This document shows, piece after piece, positions 16,255 to 25,192 of a DNA stretch of 36,942 nt. The translations under genes and the position numbers were made by a program. This DNA comes from Bacteroidales bacterium. Its GTDB lineage: Bacteria; Bacteroidota; Bacteroidia; Bacteroidales; JALTDM01. Position 1 is the first letter of the stretch; each line of letters begins with the position of its first letter. The notes under the pieces are model-generated. The model was not told the origin of the DNA. It ran no database searches and worked only from the letters and a program-made list of their open reading frames with translations. The stretch spans positions 1 through 36,942 of the forward strand of contig JALTDM010000004.1 in the NCBI GenBank assembly GCA_027074135.1. Reading direction: 5' to 3'.

Positions 16255-19200
16255 TTACCTTATTAATATAACATTTCCCGAATATGTGTGGAATTTGCCG
16301 GCTCTGTCATAAAATTCCGCATGCCACTTGTAAGTACCGACTTCAGCTTTTTTGCCGTTTACGGTTCCGTCCCAACCTTTGTTTATATCGTTGCTCTGGA
16401 AGATTAGTTCTCCCCACCTGTCGTATATGTAAAGTGAGAATGTTGAATTATCCACATTTGTGCCTTTGGTAATGAAAATGTCATTAACTCCGTCGTTATC
16501 AGGAGTAAATGCGTTCGGTGCCCAGAATGTATAAAAGTCAGCAACTTGCAGTACTTTCACTGCAGTATCAACACATCCGTAGAAATTACGTGCTGTAAGT
16601 GTTACCGTGTAATGGTCATGTAAGAAATTAAAGATATGTGCCGGATTTTCTTGTAACGAAGAATCTCCATCTCCGAAATCCCATATATAATCGGTTGCCC
16701 CCTGTGATAGGTTATAGAAATTGATTTGTGTATGGAAAATTTGTATTACAGTAGGATCTGTGATAAATTCCGCATCAGGAACTGGATAAATTGTAATCAG
16801 ATTTTCAGCAGTTTGTTTAACTTGGCAACCTTCTTCCGTTGTTGTATATACAGTAACAGTGTAAGTCCCGGGTTGTGAATAAGTATGTGTTATGTTTTGA
16901 TGTTCGGTTTCCGGGAAAGTGGTTACATCTCCAAAGTCCCACCTGTAAATCAAACCGGGATAAAATACATTCAAGTTAAATGTTACATTCAGCGGCGGAC
17001 AACCTGCCGTTGTGTCGGGTGAAAAGCTTAATGTTGGCACATTAATAACATAGAATGATGTGTCTATTGTAAGATGTGGTGTAGTACAACCATCTGTAAT
17101 TGTGAAATGTAAATATCTATTTCCTGCCAGTGATCCACTGTAATAAGTATAAGGAACTTGTATTTCGTTTGTATCAAGATAAATGTGGTACTCACCATTA
17201 CCGCCTTGCACTTGCATATCTATTTCAACATTATCTCCCGGGCAAACTGTATCATCACTTAATGTAAGTTCTGCAGACAACGGCGGATAAACATTAACTG
17301 TTGTATGTTCTGGGATAAATTGGCATCCGTGACTGTCAGTTACTGTTACGCTGTAATTTGTGGTAGTATCGGGTTCTACATAAATAGTATCTACTGTCAT
17401 TCCGTTGCTCCACTCAAACGAATATGGATATGTGCCACCTGTAGCTGCCACCCAAATTTGTGCTGTTTCTCCTATGCAAATTTGTTGAGGTTCAGTAACT
17501 GCAGCATATAAAGGTTGTGGTTCATTTACTTCATATTCACCATATATTTTACAACCGTTGGCATCATTTACGGTAACGGAATATGTACCTGCTGCCAATC
17601 CTTCATAAACCGTATTTTGTGCTCCCGTATTCCACATAACCGTGTATGACGGTGTACCGCCGGTAATATTAAGAGTTATGGAGCCATTGTATTCACCGTG
17701 GCACCTTACATCATCTACGGTTGCAGTTAATTGCAGCGGTTCATCCGGTTCGTCAATGAAAACGGAGTCAGTTAAAACACAACCGTAAAGGTCTGTTATT
17801 GTTACAGTGTATTCTCCAGCAGGAACATTGGTTAAATCTTCAGATGTTGTTCCATTACTCCATTGATAAGAATAAGGTAAAACACCGCCGGTTACAGTTA
17901 GGTCTGCACTTCCTGTGCTTTCTCCGTGACACAATACATCGTGTGCTGTTATGCTTGATTGCAGCGGTGCATCGGGTTCATCCACATAATAAGTTGCAAA
18001 ATATTGGCAACCGTGGTCGTCTGTAACAGTTACGCTGTAATTACCTTCAATAAGGTTATTAATGTCTTGGGAAGAATCACCATTGCTCCAAGAATATGAA
18101 TACGGAGGTGTACCGCCTGTTACGGTTATGTCAATATATCCGTCACTGCCACCGTAACAACTAACATTATGTATTGTGTCTTCAACAGCAATCGGATCAG
18201 GTTCTGTAATTGTTTGTGAAATTGTTTCGGAACATCCGTTGTTGTCAGTTACGGTTACCGTATAAGTTCCTGCTGTTAAGAATTGCAAGTCTTCGGTTGT
18301 TTCACCATTGTTCCACTGGTAAGTATATGGAGGCGTTCCTCCTATAACATTCAAATCAATAAAAGCGTTGTTACCACCGTTACATAAAACATTTTCAAAT
18401 GTATCTATTGTCAAAATCAATGGTGTATCGGGTTGAGAAACTTCGATAGGAACTTCTTTTGTACAACCTACTGCATCAGTTACAAATACAGTATAAGTTC
18501 CTGCAGGCAGGTTTGTTAAATCTTCATTAGTTGCTGCTGTGGGATCCCAATAATAGGTATATCCTGGTGTGCCTCCGGATACTGTAATGTCTATTGCTCC
18601 GGTACTGTCACCATAACAAAGTACATCTGTCACATCGTAGTCAACAATTATTGGCGGATCAAGTTCTACAATATCATATTGTGCAGTAAGTTCACAACCA
18701 TTAGCATCGCTTACGGTAACTTCATAAGTACCTGCACCGACATTATAAAGTGTATCTGTGTGATTTGGTGATGTATGCACAACACCATTACTCCAAGAAT
18801 ACGTGTAAGGAGGTGTGCCGTTTTCTATTTGTACAACCAAATATCCTGTTGAATCACCTGCACATTGAACATCTTGGTCAGTGGTATCTACAATAGCGAT
18901 TTCGGGATTAGGAATCATTGTAACAGGATCTATAGTTGTATCTTGGAACCCATCTAAATCCCAAGTATTATTATACCACGTAAATGGTATGTATCCGAGT
19001 GGGTATTGTTCATCAACAAGCGGACCTATATGATATGACCATTTTAAGCCTATTAAATCTATATCAGGTGTATCTACACCTGGAATGAAATAAGGTCTGG
19101 AACAAATAAATAATCCGGGTGGAGATGAATCAGAATTATTTGATTTCCCATCCAATGACGAATTTACCGCTTCATTTTGTCCTGCTGGATTACCTTTATA

Positions 19201-20574
19201 GCAAGTGTCGGTTACGATTATTGTAGAAAGACTGTCGGATTTAAGCATTGGTGCTTGATCGTGGTCTAAAGGTATGCAAAATCCGGGCATTTCTGCAGGT
19301 GGTGTTACAGGTATGGGGATGTTTATTGTAAATTCCAATGCCGTTATTGCAAATGTGAAAGCAATGCTGTCCCAAGTATGATTTGTAAAAGTCGGATCTA
19401 TACTGTGATTTATTCCAACGTCCATTGATGGCCAACCAAAACAAGGCCAATGAACGTGTAAATCCTGACAAGCAGCAAATCTAATAGTATCACTTACTCC
19501 ACTGTCAACAGTATCATTTGACGGGTCAGTTACGTAATATTCTAATGGTGTTGGGAAAGATAAAGTACTCCACACCGTAGGGTGAAAACTCAAGTCTTGT
19601 TGCATAGTGCTGCTAAACATGAGATTTGCGGTGAGCAACGAGTAGTCCACTGTAATTCCTCCACCTAAATCATATGTTCCGTTAAGAGCATCAACAAATT
19701 GTTGAATGGCAGGACCTTGTGGTGGTGGTAAAAATCCAGCTATAAATGACAAAAATTGCAATATGTCTAAATCGAAATAAGCATAAGTTGAATCACCATC
19801 AGCCAAAATTGTTTGGTGGCATCCATCGGACAAATCCAGATGGTCATGTGTTTCTATGTATGGGATAGTGATTTCCCCACTTAATCCTGTATTTGCAAAG
19901 TTGTTGAATGTTATAGGTAAGACAGTATCATGACAAAATCCGAAACTGCCATTGTCAGCACAAGGATAGATTACTTCGCCTGTTTGACCGTTAAGATAAA
20001 AAAGTATAAGAGAGTCTGCAGGCACATCTACATTAACAAGTTGTAGGTTTGTGCAATCATATAAACAAACATCGGCATTTATATCAAGTCCAAATCCATA
20101 ATCCAAATCAAGAGAAATAACACCGGCTTGTGGGAAATGAGAATGAAGGTACCAACCATCAAGAAGATCGTAGTCAGATTGTATAGTTACCCATTCACCC
20201 GGATTCCAAGTGTAATTATTTGGGAAGGTTAAATTTACTTGAACAGGGTAATTTACATCAATCCAACCTGTTGTAAAACCAGTCATTTGAAATGTTGAGC
20301 CAAGCAGCATCCAAGTGTTTATATTAAAATTTGCTCCAAATTGTCCTCCCAAGACATCTTGTATATATCCTATGGACATTGATGTATCATAATAAACATG
20401 AAAAAGATCCAAAGTCATATTTATATCAAAAGGGTCGCCATTAGGTCCCCACATGTTTTGATGTTCAGTGTTCCATGGTATTTGTGTGGAAACAGTATAT
20501 GTTTGGGATTTTACAGAAGTTGAAAATAAAAGTAAAAAAGAGTAGGTTAATATGTGAAAAATAATTTTTTTCAT
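16255..20574 (-). CDS. Giant SprB-repeat/PKD adhesin with T9SS type B sorting domain
   Basis: 1439 residues from ATG 20574 (MKKIIFHILTYSFLLLFSTS), chosen because it gives a clean signal peptide ending SVKS before QTYTVS and overlaps the upstream stop as ATGA. Residues up to about 560 are a beta-rich region I cannot assign. About 561-1015 contain six SprB repeats of ~76 residues ('C.G...G.I...V.GGTPPYTY.WSNG...L..GTY.VTVTD..GC'). An Ig-like module follows (about 1016-1085), then two PKD domains (about 1180-1340, 'YRWDFGDVTT', 'YIWDFGDGDSS'), then the type B C-terminal domain ('NAFTPDNDGVNDIF ... IYDRWGELIF ... GWDG ... GNVILIR'). SprB is the mobile gliding adhesin of Flavobacterium; this protein is much shorter. 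No porP/sprF gene follows it here. Confidence 0.92.
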   Translation of the reverse strand: MKKIIFHILTYSFLLLFSTSVKSQTYTVSTQIPWNTEHQNMWGPNGDPFDINMTLDLFHVYYDTSMSIGYIQDVLGGQFGANFNINTWMLLGSTFQMTGFTTGWIDVNYPVQVNLTFPNNYTWNPGEWVTIQSDYDLLDGWYLHSHFPQAGVISLDLDYGFGLDINADVCLYDCTNLQLVNVDVPADSLILFYLNGQTGEVIYPCADNGSFGFCHDTVLPITFNNFANTGLSGEITIPYIETHDHLDLSDGCHQTILADGDSTYAYFDLDILQFLSFIAGFLPPPQGPAIQQFVDALNGTYDLGGGITVDYSLLTANLMFSSTMQQDLSFHPTVWSTLSFPTPLEYYVTDPSNDTVDSGVSDTIRFAACQDLHVHWPCFGWPSMDVGINHSIDPTFTNHTWDSIAFTFAITALEFTINIPIPVTPPAEMPGFCIPLDHDQAPMLKSDSLSTIIVTDTCYKGNPAGQNEAVNSSLDGKSNNSDSSPPGLFICSRPYFIPGVDTPDIDLIGLKWSYHIGPLVDEQYPLGYIPFTWYNNTWDLDGFQDTTIDPVTMIPNPEIAIVDTTDQDVQCAGDSTGYLVVQIENGTPPYTYSWSNGVVHTSPNHTDTLYNVGAGTYEVTVSDANGCELTAQYDIVELDPPIIVDYDVTDVLCYGDSTGAIDITVSGGTPGYTYYWDPTAATNEDLTNLPAGTYTVFVTDAVGCTKEVPIEVSQPDTPLILTIDTFENVLCNGGNNAFIDLNVIGGTPPYTYQWNNGETTEDLQFLTAGTYTVTVTDNNGCSETISQTITEPDPIAVEDTIHNVSCYGGSDGYIDITVTGGTPPYSYSWSNGDSSQDINNLIEGNYSVTVTDDHGCQYFATYYVDEPDAPLQSSITAHDVLCHGESTGSADLTVTGGVLPYSYQWSNGTTSEDLTNVPAGEYTVTITDLYGCVLTDSVFIDEPDEPLQLTATVDDVRCHGEYNGSITLNITGGTPSYTVMWNTGAQNTVYEGLAAGTYSVTVNDANGCKIYGEYEVNEPQPLYAAVTEPQQICIGETAQIWVAATGGTYPYSFEWSNGMTVDTIYVEPDTTTNYSVTVTDSHGCQFIPEHTTVNVYPPLSAELTLSDDTVCPGDNVEIDMQVQGGNGEYHIYLDTNEIQVPYTYYSGSLAGNRYLHFTITDGCTTPHLTIDTSFYVINVPTLSFSPDTTAGCPPLNVTFNLNVFYPGLIYRWDFGDVTTFPETEHQNITHTYSQPGTYTVTVYTTTEEGCQVKQTAENLITIYPVPDAEFITDPTVIQIFHTQINFYNLSQGATDYIWDFGDGDSSLQENPAHIFNFLHDHYTVTLTARNFYGCVDTAVKVLQVADFYTFWAPNAFTPDNDGVNDIFITKGTNVDNSTFSLYIYDRWGELIFQSNDINKGWDGTVNGKKAEVGTYKWHAEFYDRAGKFHTYSGNVILIR
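17525..18890 (-). repeat. Six tandem SprB-type repeats (~228 bp each)
   Basis: Six in-frame units at a regular spacing of about 228 bp, recognisable on the plus strand by recurring codons for the 'C' and 'GTY.VTVTD..GC' motifs near 17550, 17780, 18008, 18231, 18465 and 18695. DNA identity is moderate, so this is an old protein repeat, not a CRISPR or simple tandem repeat. Confidence 0.85.
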
Positions 20575-21095
20575 TGCTTTGTAAATCTTGCACTTAATAT
20601 ACTTTTTAATAATACGGGTGCAATAGTTTCTTTTGCTATAACAGGATAATTGGCATTTATCCACATAGTATTGTTATAATCTCCTGTAAAGAGCATATAC
20701 CTTTCATATTCCAATGTTGTATGGTTGGCATCCTTACCGGTAACCTTGAATCTAATCAGGTACAAGGTCGATTTATTACCGTTAGACATTACGGTATCCT
20801 TTTTTAAAATCAGTTTAGCCCCTTGTTTTTCAATATGTTCATTTGTGAGCTTAGAGATTGAAAGCGGATAACCCAAACCCTTAATTTCATTTACTTGAAT
20901 GGTGGAAGATGTAGAAGGATGTACAAGAACATTGTTTTGAGTGGGTAGAGAAATGAAAAATTTAGGGGGCATCAGTTCAATATTAGTGCCTTTAATTTTA
21001 AGGTAATGTGGGGATATCAAGCTGTCAGCTTGCGAAAAAGCAATAAAGTTAAATATTGCAACATATATTGAGAGAAAAAATAATTTTAATTTCAT
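20571..21095 (-). CDS. Small secreted protein translationally coupled to the SprB-like adhesin
   Basis: 174 residues from ATG 21095. A signal peptide (MKLKLFFLSIYVAIFNFIAFS) precedes QADSLISPHYLKIKG. The mature part contains 'NIELMPPKFFISLP', 'GYPLSISKLTNEHI', 'LYLIRFKVTG' and 'WINANYPVIAKETIAPVLLKSILSARF'. This resembles small periplasmic DcrB/PsbP-like proteins in outline, but I make no family call. Its TGA overlaps the ATG of the 1439-residue adhesin (ATGA, 20571-20574), implying translational coupling and a shared promoter. A role in export, folding or anchoring of that adhesin is inferred from context only. Confidence 0.8.
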   Translation of the reverse strand: MKLKLFFLSIYVAIFNFIAFSQADSLISPHYLKIKGTNIELMPPKFFISLPTQNNVLVHPSTSSTIQVNEIKGLGYPLSISKLTNEHIEKQGAKLILKKDTVMSNGNKSTLYLIRFKVTGKDANHTTLEYERYMLFTGDYNNTMWINANYPVIAKETIAPVLLKSILSARFTKQ

Positions 21096-21113
21096 ATATT
21101 TTGATTTTCCTTA

Positions 21114-21121
21114 CAAATATA
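21114..21121 (-). promoter_or_regulatory. Putative -7 element for the small protein / adhesin operon
   Basis: TATATTTG on the minus strand, 18 nt upstream of the ATG at 21095; a full TAnnTTTG match. Likely drives both genes. Confidence 0.5.
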
Positions 21122-21179
21122 CTGAAAAAATGTGTGAAAGGTTGCGTTTAAGAGTAAGTTTTTTGGAATTTTTTTTAAG

Positions 21180-21266
21180 CGGTGGGAGGGGGATTCGAAC
21201 CCCCGGTACCCTTGCGAGTACAACGGTTTTCGAGACCGCCCCGTTCAACCGCTCCGGCATCCCACC
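21180..21266 (-). tRNA. tRNA-Ser (anticodon CGA)
   Basis: An 87-nt class II tRNA. Acceptor GGTGGGA pairs with TCCCACC, the discriminator is G and no CCA is encoded. The D stem is CCG/CGG, the anticodon stem GCGGT/ACCGT with loop CTCGAAA (anticodon CGA, reads UCG), there is a long variable arm (TACTCGCAAGGGTA), and a T arm of GGGGG-TTCGAAT-CCCCC. The long variable arm and discriminator G fit serine. Confidence 0.96.
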
Positions 21267-21277
21267 ATAAGGTTTTG

Positions 21278-21285
21278 CAAAAATA
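21278..21285 (-). promoter_or_regulatory. Putative -7 element for tRNA-Ser
   Basis: TATTTTTG on the minus strand, 11 nt before the mature tRNA 5' end; matches TAnnTTTG. Confidence 0.45.
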
Positions 21286-21411
21286 CTTAAAATTTACTTT
21301 AGTAATGATTTTGTTTGTGTAAAAACCGTGAAAAGTTGAATTTTGCTTAAATAATGAATATTGTTTATACATTTATTCATAAATTTACCCATTCTAAAAA
21401 TGATTATGGAT

Positions 21412-22869
21412 ATGAAAAAGATTGCTTTGTTGGTTATGGTTATTGCCACATCATTGATTAATGTGTCTTGTTTTTCTCAAAAAACGGAAGATTCCTCCAA
21501 AGATAAAAAAGTAAAAATCGACTTGGATATTAAGGGTTGGGAAAATAAAGATGTGATTTTCGGATCGCATTACATGCAAAAGAATATTTTTTTGGATACG
21601 GTGAAAACAAATGATAAGGGGAGAGCTTCCATCGAATTTGATTCTACTTTGGCTACCGGAACATATTTTATATTATTTCCTAAAAAATCATTTCTGGAGG
21701 TAATTATAGATGACAATAACCGTAAGTTTAATATAGTTGCTGATATAAACGACCTGATGGGTACGGCAAAAATAGAAGATTCAAAAGAAAATGAATTGTT
21801 TTTGGATTATCAAAAGTTGTCGTATTCGAACAGGAAAAAGATGAGGAGTTTTTCGGAGAGAATGCAAAAAAACAGAGGTAATCAAGATTCTCTTAAAGTT
21901 ATAAATAAAGATATTGAAAAGTTTAATACTTATCTGAATGAAGAACGGGATAAATACATAAAAAAGGCAAAAGGAACTTTTTTTGCTGATTTGTTGAAGT
22001 CTTTGAAAGATATTATTGTGCCGGATACATTTAGTGTAAATCCTAAACTAAATCCGATGCAACAGCAAATGGAAATAAGGTATAGAAAATACATGTATTA
22101 TAAGCATCATTTTTTTGATTATATTGACTTTTCCGACCCAAGGTTTATTCATACAACGGTTTTTGCCAATAAACTGAACAAATATTTTACACAGGTTGCC
22201 TATAATAATTCTGACAGCATAGCTCACGATGCCTTGGAGATTCTGAAAAAAGCAGAAGGCAATAAACAAACACTTACAGCCATTGCAAAACTAATGATAA
22301 ATAATTTTGAAAATTCCGGGAAATGGGCAAATGAAAAAGCCTTTATTGCTATTGCGGAAAATTATTTTTTGAATGATAAAATACCTTCTCCAGAATCTTT
22401 TAAGCAAAAATTGCAATTCAGGGTAAACATTATGAAAAAACTTCTTACAGGAGAAAAAGCACCTGATATTCCATTGGCAGAGATGAATACAGATAAGGTT
22501 TTTAATTTTGAAGATATTAAAGCACCGCTAATGATTCTTTATTTTTGGTCTGCAGATTGTCATCATTGCCAGCAGTTTACGCCGGGATTTTATGATTTGT
22601 ACAAAAAATATAAAGACAAAGGACTCAAGGTTGTAGCAATTACTGCAACTAATGATTTTGATAATTGGAAAAAATATGTGGCAGATAACGGTTTTACAGA
22701 CTGGATTAATGCATATTATGCGGGTAAGAATTACGGAGAATTGATTATGATTTATGATATTTTTATGACACCACGCTTATATGTGTTAGACAAGGACAAA
22801 AAAATAATTGCAAAAGATTTGGATTTGAAAACTTTGAAATGGTTTTTGCATGAAAGGCTTGATAAGTAG
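21412..22869 (+). CDS. Thioredoxin-like (TlpA/ResA-type) lipoprotein
   Basis: 485 residues from ATG 21412; ATGs at 21400 and 21406 are also in frame, but 21412 gives a standard lipoprotein signal MKKIALLVMVIATSLINVSC. The N-terminal third ('KIDLDIKGWENKDVIFGSHY', 'FLDTVKTNDKGRASIEFD') resembles the DUF4369-type domain found before thioredoxin folds in Bacteroidota. A helical middle follows (about 130-345), then a C-terminal redoxin domain ('GEKAPDIPLAEMN', 'LYFWSADCHHCQQFTPGF', 'FMTPRLYVLDKDKKII') with the redox pair CHHC and the cis-Pro segment TPR. It is probably an outer- or inner-membrane-anchored thiol-disulfide oxidoreductase. Its end overlaps the next gene by 20 nt. Confidence 0.87.
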   Translation: MKKIALLVMVIATSLINVSCFSQKTEDSSKDKKVKIDLDIKGWENKDVIFGSHYMQKNIFLDTVKTNDKGRASIEFDSTLATGTYFILFPKKSFLEVIIDDNNRKFNIVADINDLMGTAKIEDSKENELFLDYQKLSYSNRKKMRSFSERMQKNRGNQDSLKVINKDIEKFNTYLNEERDKYIKKAKGTFFADLLKSLKDIIVPDTFSVNPKLNPMQQQMEIRYRKYMYYKHHFFDYIDFSDPRFIHTTVFANKLNKYFTQVAYNNSDSIAHDALEILKKAEGNKQTLTAIAKLMINNFENSGKWANEKAFIAIAENYFLNDKIPSPESFKQKLQFRVNIMKKLLTGEKAPDIPLAEMNTDKVFNFEDIKAPLMILYFWSADCHHCQQFTPGFYDLYKKYKDKGLKVVAITATNDFDNWKKYVADNGFTDWINAYYAGKNYGELIMIYDIFMTPRLYVLDKDKKIIAKDLDLKTLKWFLHERLDK

Positions 22870-23611
22870 CCTGCTTGTTTTTATTCTCGCCGGTTGCTCG
22901 TATAGGTTGGTTGTACCTGAGAATGCTAAAGTCTTGGGGCATGGTGGAATGGGAATAAAATCATTGCTCCCGTTGGATTCATACCCTTCCTTGTTAAAAG
23001 CGTACAATTTTCTGGACGGGACAGAGGGTGATGTGCAGTTGACAAAAGACTGTGTATTGGTTTATTGGCATGACGGTAGTTTGCCTGGTAAACTGGGATT
23101 TGTTTCTTCTGTGGTTTATGATTCTTTGCCTTTCAACAGATACGTTTTTAAAAAGTATGACATAATAAGCGTTAACAGTTTTTTGTCATCAATTGATTCG
23201 GGCAAAATTGTGTCCCTTGATATTAAAACTTACGGGCTTGATGATGTTAGCAAGAAGATTTTTGCAAAAAAACTTAAAAGTATTGCAAATAAATACGGCG
23301 GGAAAAACAAGGTGTTCTTTGAGACACACGATGATGTAATTTTAAATGAATTGTCTAAAAAGCACAGCAATTACATACTTTTTTATTATGCAAATGGAGT
23401 TCAGGATGCAATAAATGAATGTAATAGCTCAAAAGTTGACGGGATAAGCATGCATTTCAAATTTGCAGATGCTCTTGCGGTAAAAAAAATTAAGGATAAA
23501 GGTTGCAAGGTTATGTTGTGGGGAATGCATAATGTGCGTGATTTGAAAAAAGCATTTGGATATGGTGCGGATTATTATCAAACAGATAAAGTTAAGTTTA
23601 AAAGAAAGTGA
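22850..23611 (+). CDS. GDPD-like phosphodiesterase lipoprotein
   Basis: 253 residues from ATG 22850, overlapping the thioredoxin-like gene by 20 nt in another frame. A lipoprotein signal MKGLISSLLVFILAGC is present. The mature part follows glycerophosphodiester phosphodiesterase TIM-barrel order: 'LGHGGMG' where the family usually has HRG, 'EGDVQLTKDCVLVYWHD' (metal-binding E.D and second catalytic His), 'SLDIKT', and a late 'ADYYQTDKV'. The family hydrolyses glycerophosphodiesters. The HRG arginine is replaced by Gly, which may alter or lower activity. It ends 3 nt from the convergent rnhB stop. Confidence 0.78.
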   Translation: MKGLISSLLVFILAGCSYRLVVPENAKVLGHGGMGIKSLLPLDSYPSLLKAYNFLDGTEGDVQLTKDCVLVYWHDGSLPGKLGFVSSVVYDSLPFNRYVFKKYDIISVNSFLSSIDSGKIVSLDIKTYGLDDVSKKIFAKKLKSIANKYGGKNKVFFETHDDVILNELSKKHSNYILFYYANGVQDAINECNSSKVDGISMHFKFADALAVKKIKDKGCKVMLWGMHNVRDLKKAFGYGADYYQTDKVKFKRK

Positions 23612-23614
23612 TTT

Positions 23615-24211
23615 TTAAAACTTTAGCCTGTATAAATATTTTGACAAAAAACTTTTGCGGTGGTAATGTGTAATACCGTATTTTTCAATTGCTTCAATAT
23701 GTTTTTTAGTGCCGTAACCTTTGTTGGTTTCCCAACCGTATTGCGGATATTCTTTTGCAATTTTTATCATAAAATCGTCACGGTAAGTTTTAGCAAGAAT
23801 TGATGCAGCTGCTATTGAAGCATATTTACCGTCGCCTTTTACAATACAATCAAAGGGAATGTCCAGATATGGTTTAAATCTGTTACCGTCAATGATTAAA
23901 TGTTGCGGTTTTGTTTTTAGTTTTGAAATGGCGAGATGCATAGCTTTGTAAGTTGCATTGAGTATATTTATTTTGTCTATTTCTTCATTTGAAACACTTG
24001 CTACTGCGTAGTCAACTGCTTGCTTTTCAATTATTTTCCTTAATTCATATCTTTTCTTCTCACTTATTTTTTTTGAATCATTCAATCCCTCAATTATTAC
24101 ATCATCAGGAAGGATGACTGCAGCAGCATAAACCGGTCCTGCCAATGGACCTCTACCTGCTTCATCCACTCCGGCTTCTATTCCTGCAGCATATCTATGC
24201 AATAAACTCAT
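23615..24211 (-). CDS. rnhB: Ribonuclease HII
   Basis: 198 residues from ATG 24211. The signature 'AGVDEAGRGPLAGPVYAAAV' supplies the catalytic DE pair (Asp16, Glu17); 'HLIIDGNRF' supplies the third acidic residue, and 'YASIAAASILAKTYRDDFM' the fourth. 'YGWETNKGYGTKKHIEAI' is the conserved C-terminal block. It removes RNA from RNA-DNA hybrids and misincorporated ribonucleotides. It is divergent from gldA with abutting promoter elements and convergent with the GDPD-like gene. Confidence 0.96.
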   Translation of the reverse strand: MSLLHRYAAGIEAGVDEAGRGPLAGPVYAAAVILPDDVIIEGLNDSKKISEKKRYELRKIIEKQAVDYAVASVSNEEIDKINILNATYKAMHLAISKLKTKPQHLIIDGNRFKPYLDIPFDCIVKGDGKYASIAAASILAKTYRDDFMIKIAKEYPQYGWETNKGYGTKKHIEAIEKYGITHYHRKSFLSKYLYRLKF

Positions 24212-24239
24212 TTTTTCGCAGTTGTAATCTTATTTAAAT

Positions 24240-24255
24240 TATTTTTGCAAATATA
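24240..24255. promoter_or_regulatory. Back-to-back -7 elements for rnhB (minus) and gldA (plus)
   Basis: TATTTTTG on the plus strand (24240-24247) directly abuts TATATTTG read on the minus strand (24248-24255). Both match TAnnTTTG. Together they make a 16-bp near-palindrome with one mismatched pair. They sit 24 nt before gldA and 36 nt before rnhB, so polymerases at the two promoters should compete. Confidence 0.5.
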
Positions 24256-24271
24256 AAACAATGTAGAGATT

Positions 24272-25186
24272 ATGTCGATAGAAGTTAGAAACTTGACAAA
24301 GTTTTACGGTAAGCAAAAAGCATTGGATAATGTTAGTTTTACGATAGAAAAAGGAAGCATTACAGGTTTTTTGGGACCAAATGGAGCAGGAAAGTCAACC
24401 ACAATGAAGATTATAACAGGATTTATTTCCAAGACAGAAGGTCAAGTGCTGGTAAATGGTTTGGATATTGACGAACATGAGTTGGAAGTACAAAAAATGA
24501 TAGGTTATTTGGCGGAAAACAATCCTTTGTATTTAGATATGTTTGTACGAGAATATTTAAGTTTTGTGGCACATATTTACAAGGTGAAAGACATTAAGAA
24601 AAAAGTTGATGATATAATAGAATTGACAGGTCTTACACCTGAACAAAACAAAAAAATTGGTGAGTTGTCAAAGGGTTACCGTCAGAGAGTTGGGCTGGCA
24701 CAAGCATTGATACACGACCCTGAAATTTTGATTCTTGATGAGCCCACAAGCGGCCTTGACCCTAATCAGATTATTGAAATTAGGAATCTGATAAAAAATG
24801 TAGGAAAGGAAAAAACCGTGATGCTTTCAACTCATATAATGCAAGAAGTGGAAGCAATTTGTGATAATGTAATCATAATCAATCAAGGAAAAATAATAGC
24901 AGACGATACTGTTGAAAACATCCAGCAAATAACAAAAGAAGAATATGTGAAAATTGAAGTGGAATTTGATAAAGACATTACCATTGAAATGTTAATGTCA
25001 ATACCGGGAGTTAAGAAAGCGGCTCATATCAAAGGTTTTAAGTGGATTCTGACGGGCAAGTCGGATGAAGATTTACGACCCAAAATTTTCAATTTTGCTG
25101 TGGCTAACGAATTAACTGTATTATCTTTGCACAAACAAGAGAAATCTCTTGAAGAAATTTTCCAATTATTAACTACAAAAAAATAA
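24272..25186 (+). CDS. gldA: Gliding-motility-associated ABC transporter ATP-binding protein GldA
   Basis: 304 residues from ATG 24272. It opens 'MSIEVRNLTKFYGKQKALDN' and contains Walker A GPNGAGKST, 'YLAENNPLYLDMFVREYL', signature 'LSKGYRQRVGLAQAL', Walker B 'LILDEPTSGLDPNQI' and the 'STHIMQEVEAICDNVIIINQG' switch region. These segments match what I know of Flavobacterium GldA closely, including the NPLYLD.(Y/F)VREYL stretch. GldA works with GldF and GldG as an ABC complex needed for gliding in Flavobacterium, though homologues occur in non-gliders. The gldF and gldG genes are not nearby. metK follows after 6 nt, so the two are probably co-transcribed. Confidence 0.88.
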   Translation: MSIEVRNLTKFYGKQKALDNVSFTIEKGSITGFLGPNGAGKSTTMKIITGFISKTEGQVLVNGLDIDEHELEVQKMIGYLAENNPLYLDMFVREYLSFVAHIYKVKDIKKKVDDIIELTGLTPEQNKKIGELSKGYRQRVGLAQALIHDPEILILDEPTSGLDPNQIIEIRNLIKNVGKEKTVMLSTHIMQEVEAICDNVIIINQGKIIADDTVENIQQITKEEYVKIEVEFDKDITIEMLMSIPGVKKAAHIKGFKWILTGKSDEDLRPKIFNFAVANELTVLSLHKQEKSLEEIFQLLTTKK

Positions 25187-25192
25187 AAAGAT

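Noticed and set aside
17525..18890. Regular ~228-bp periodicity resembling an array
   Set aside because: The units are in-frame SprB protein repeats with diverged DNA and no constant direct repeat plus unique spacer, so this is not a CRISPR.
21175..21372. Minus-strand open frame of 65 codons over the tRNA
   Set aside because: Most of it is the tRNA-Ser gene and its promoter; the product is an accident of the tRNA sequence.
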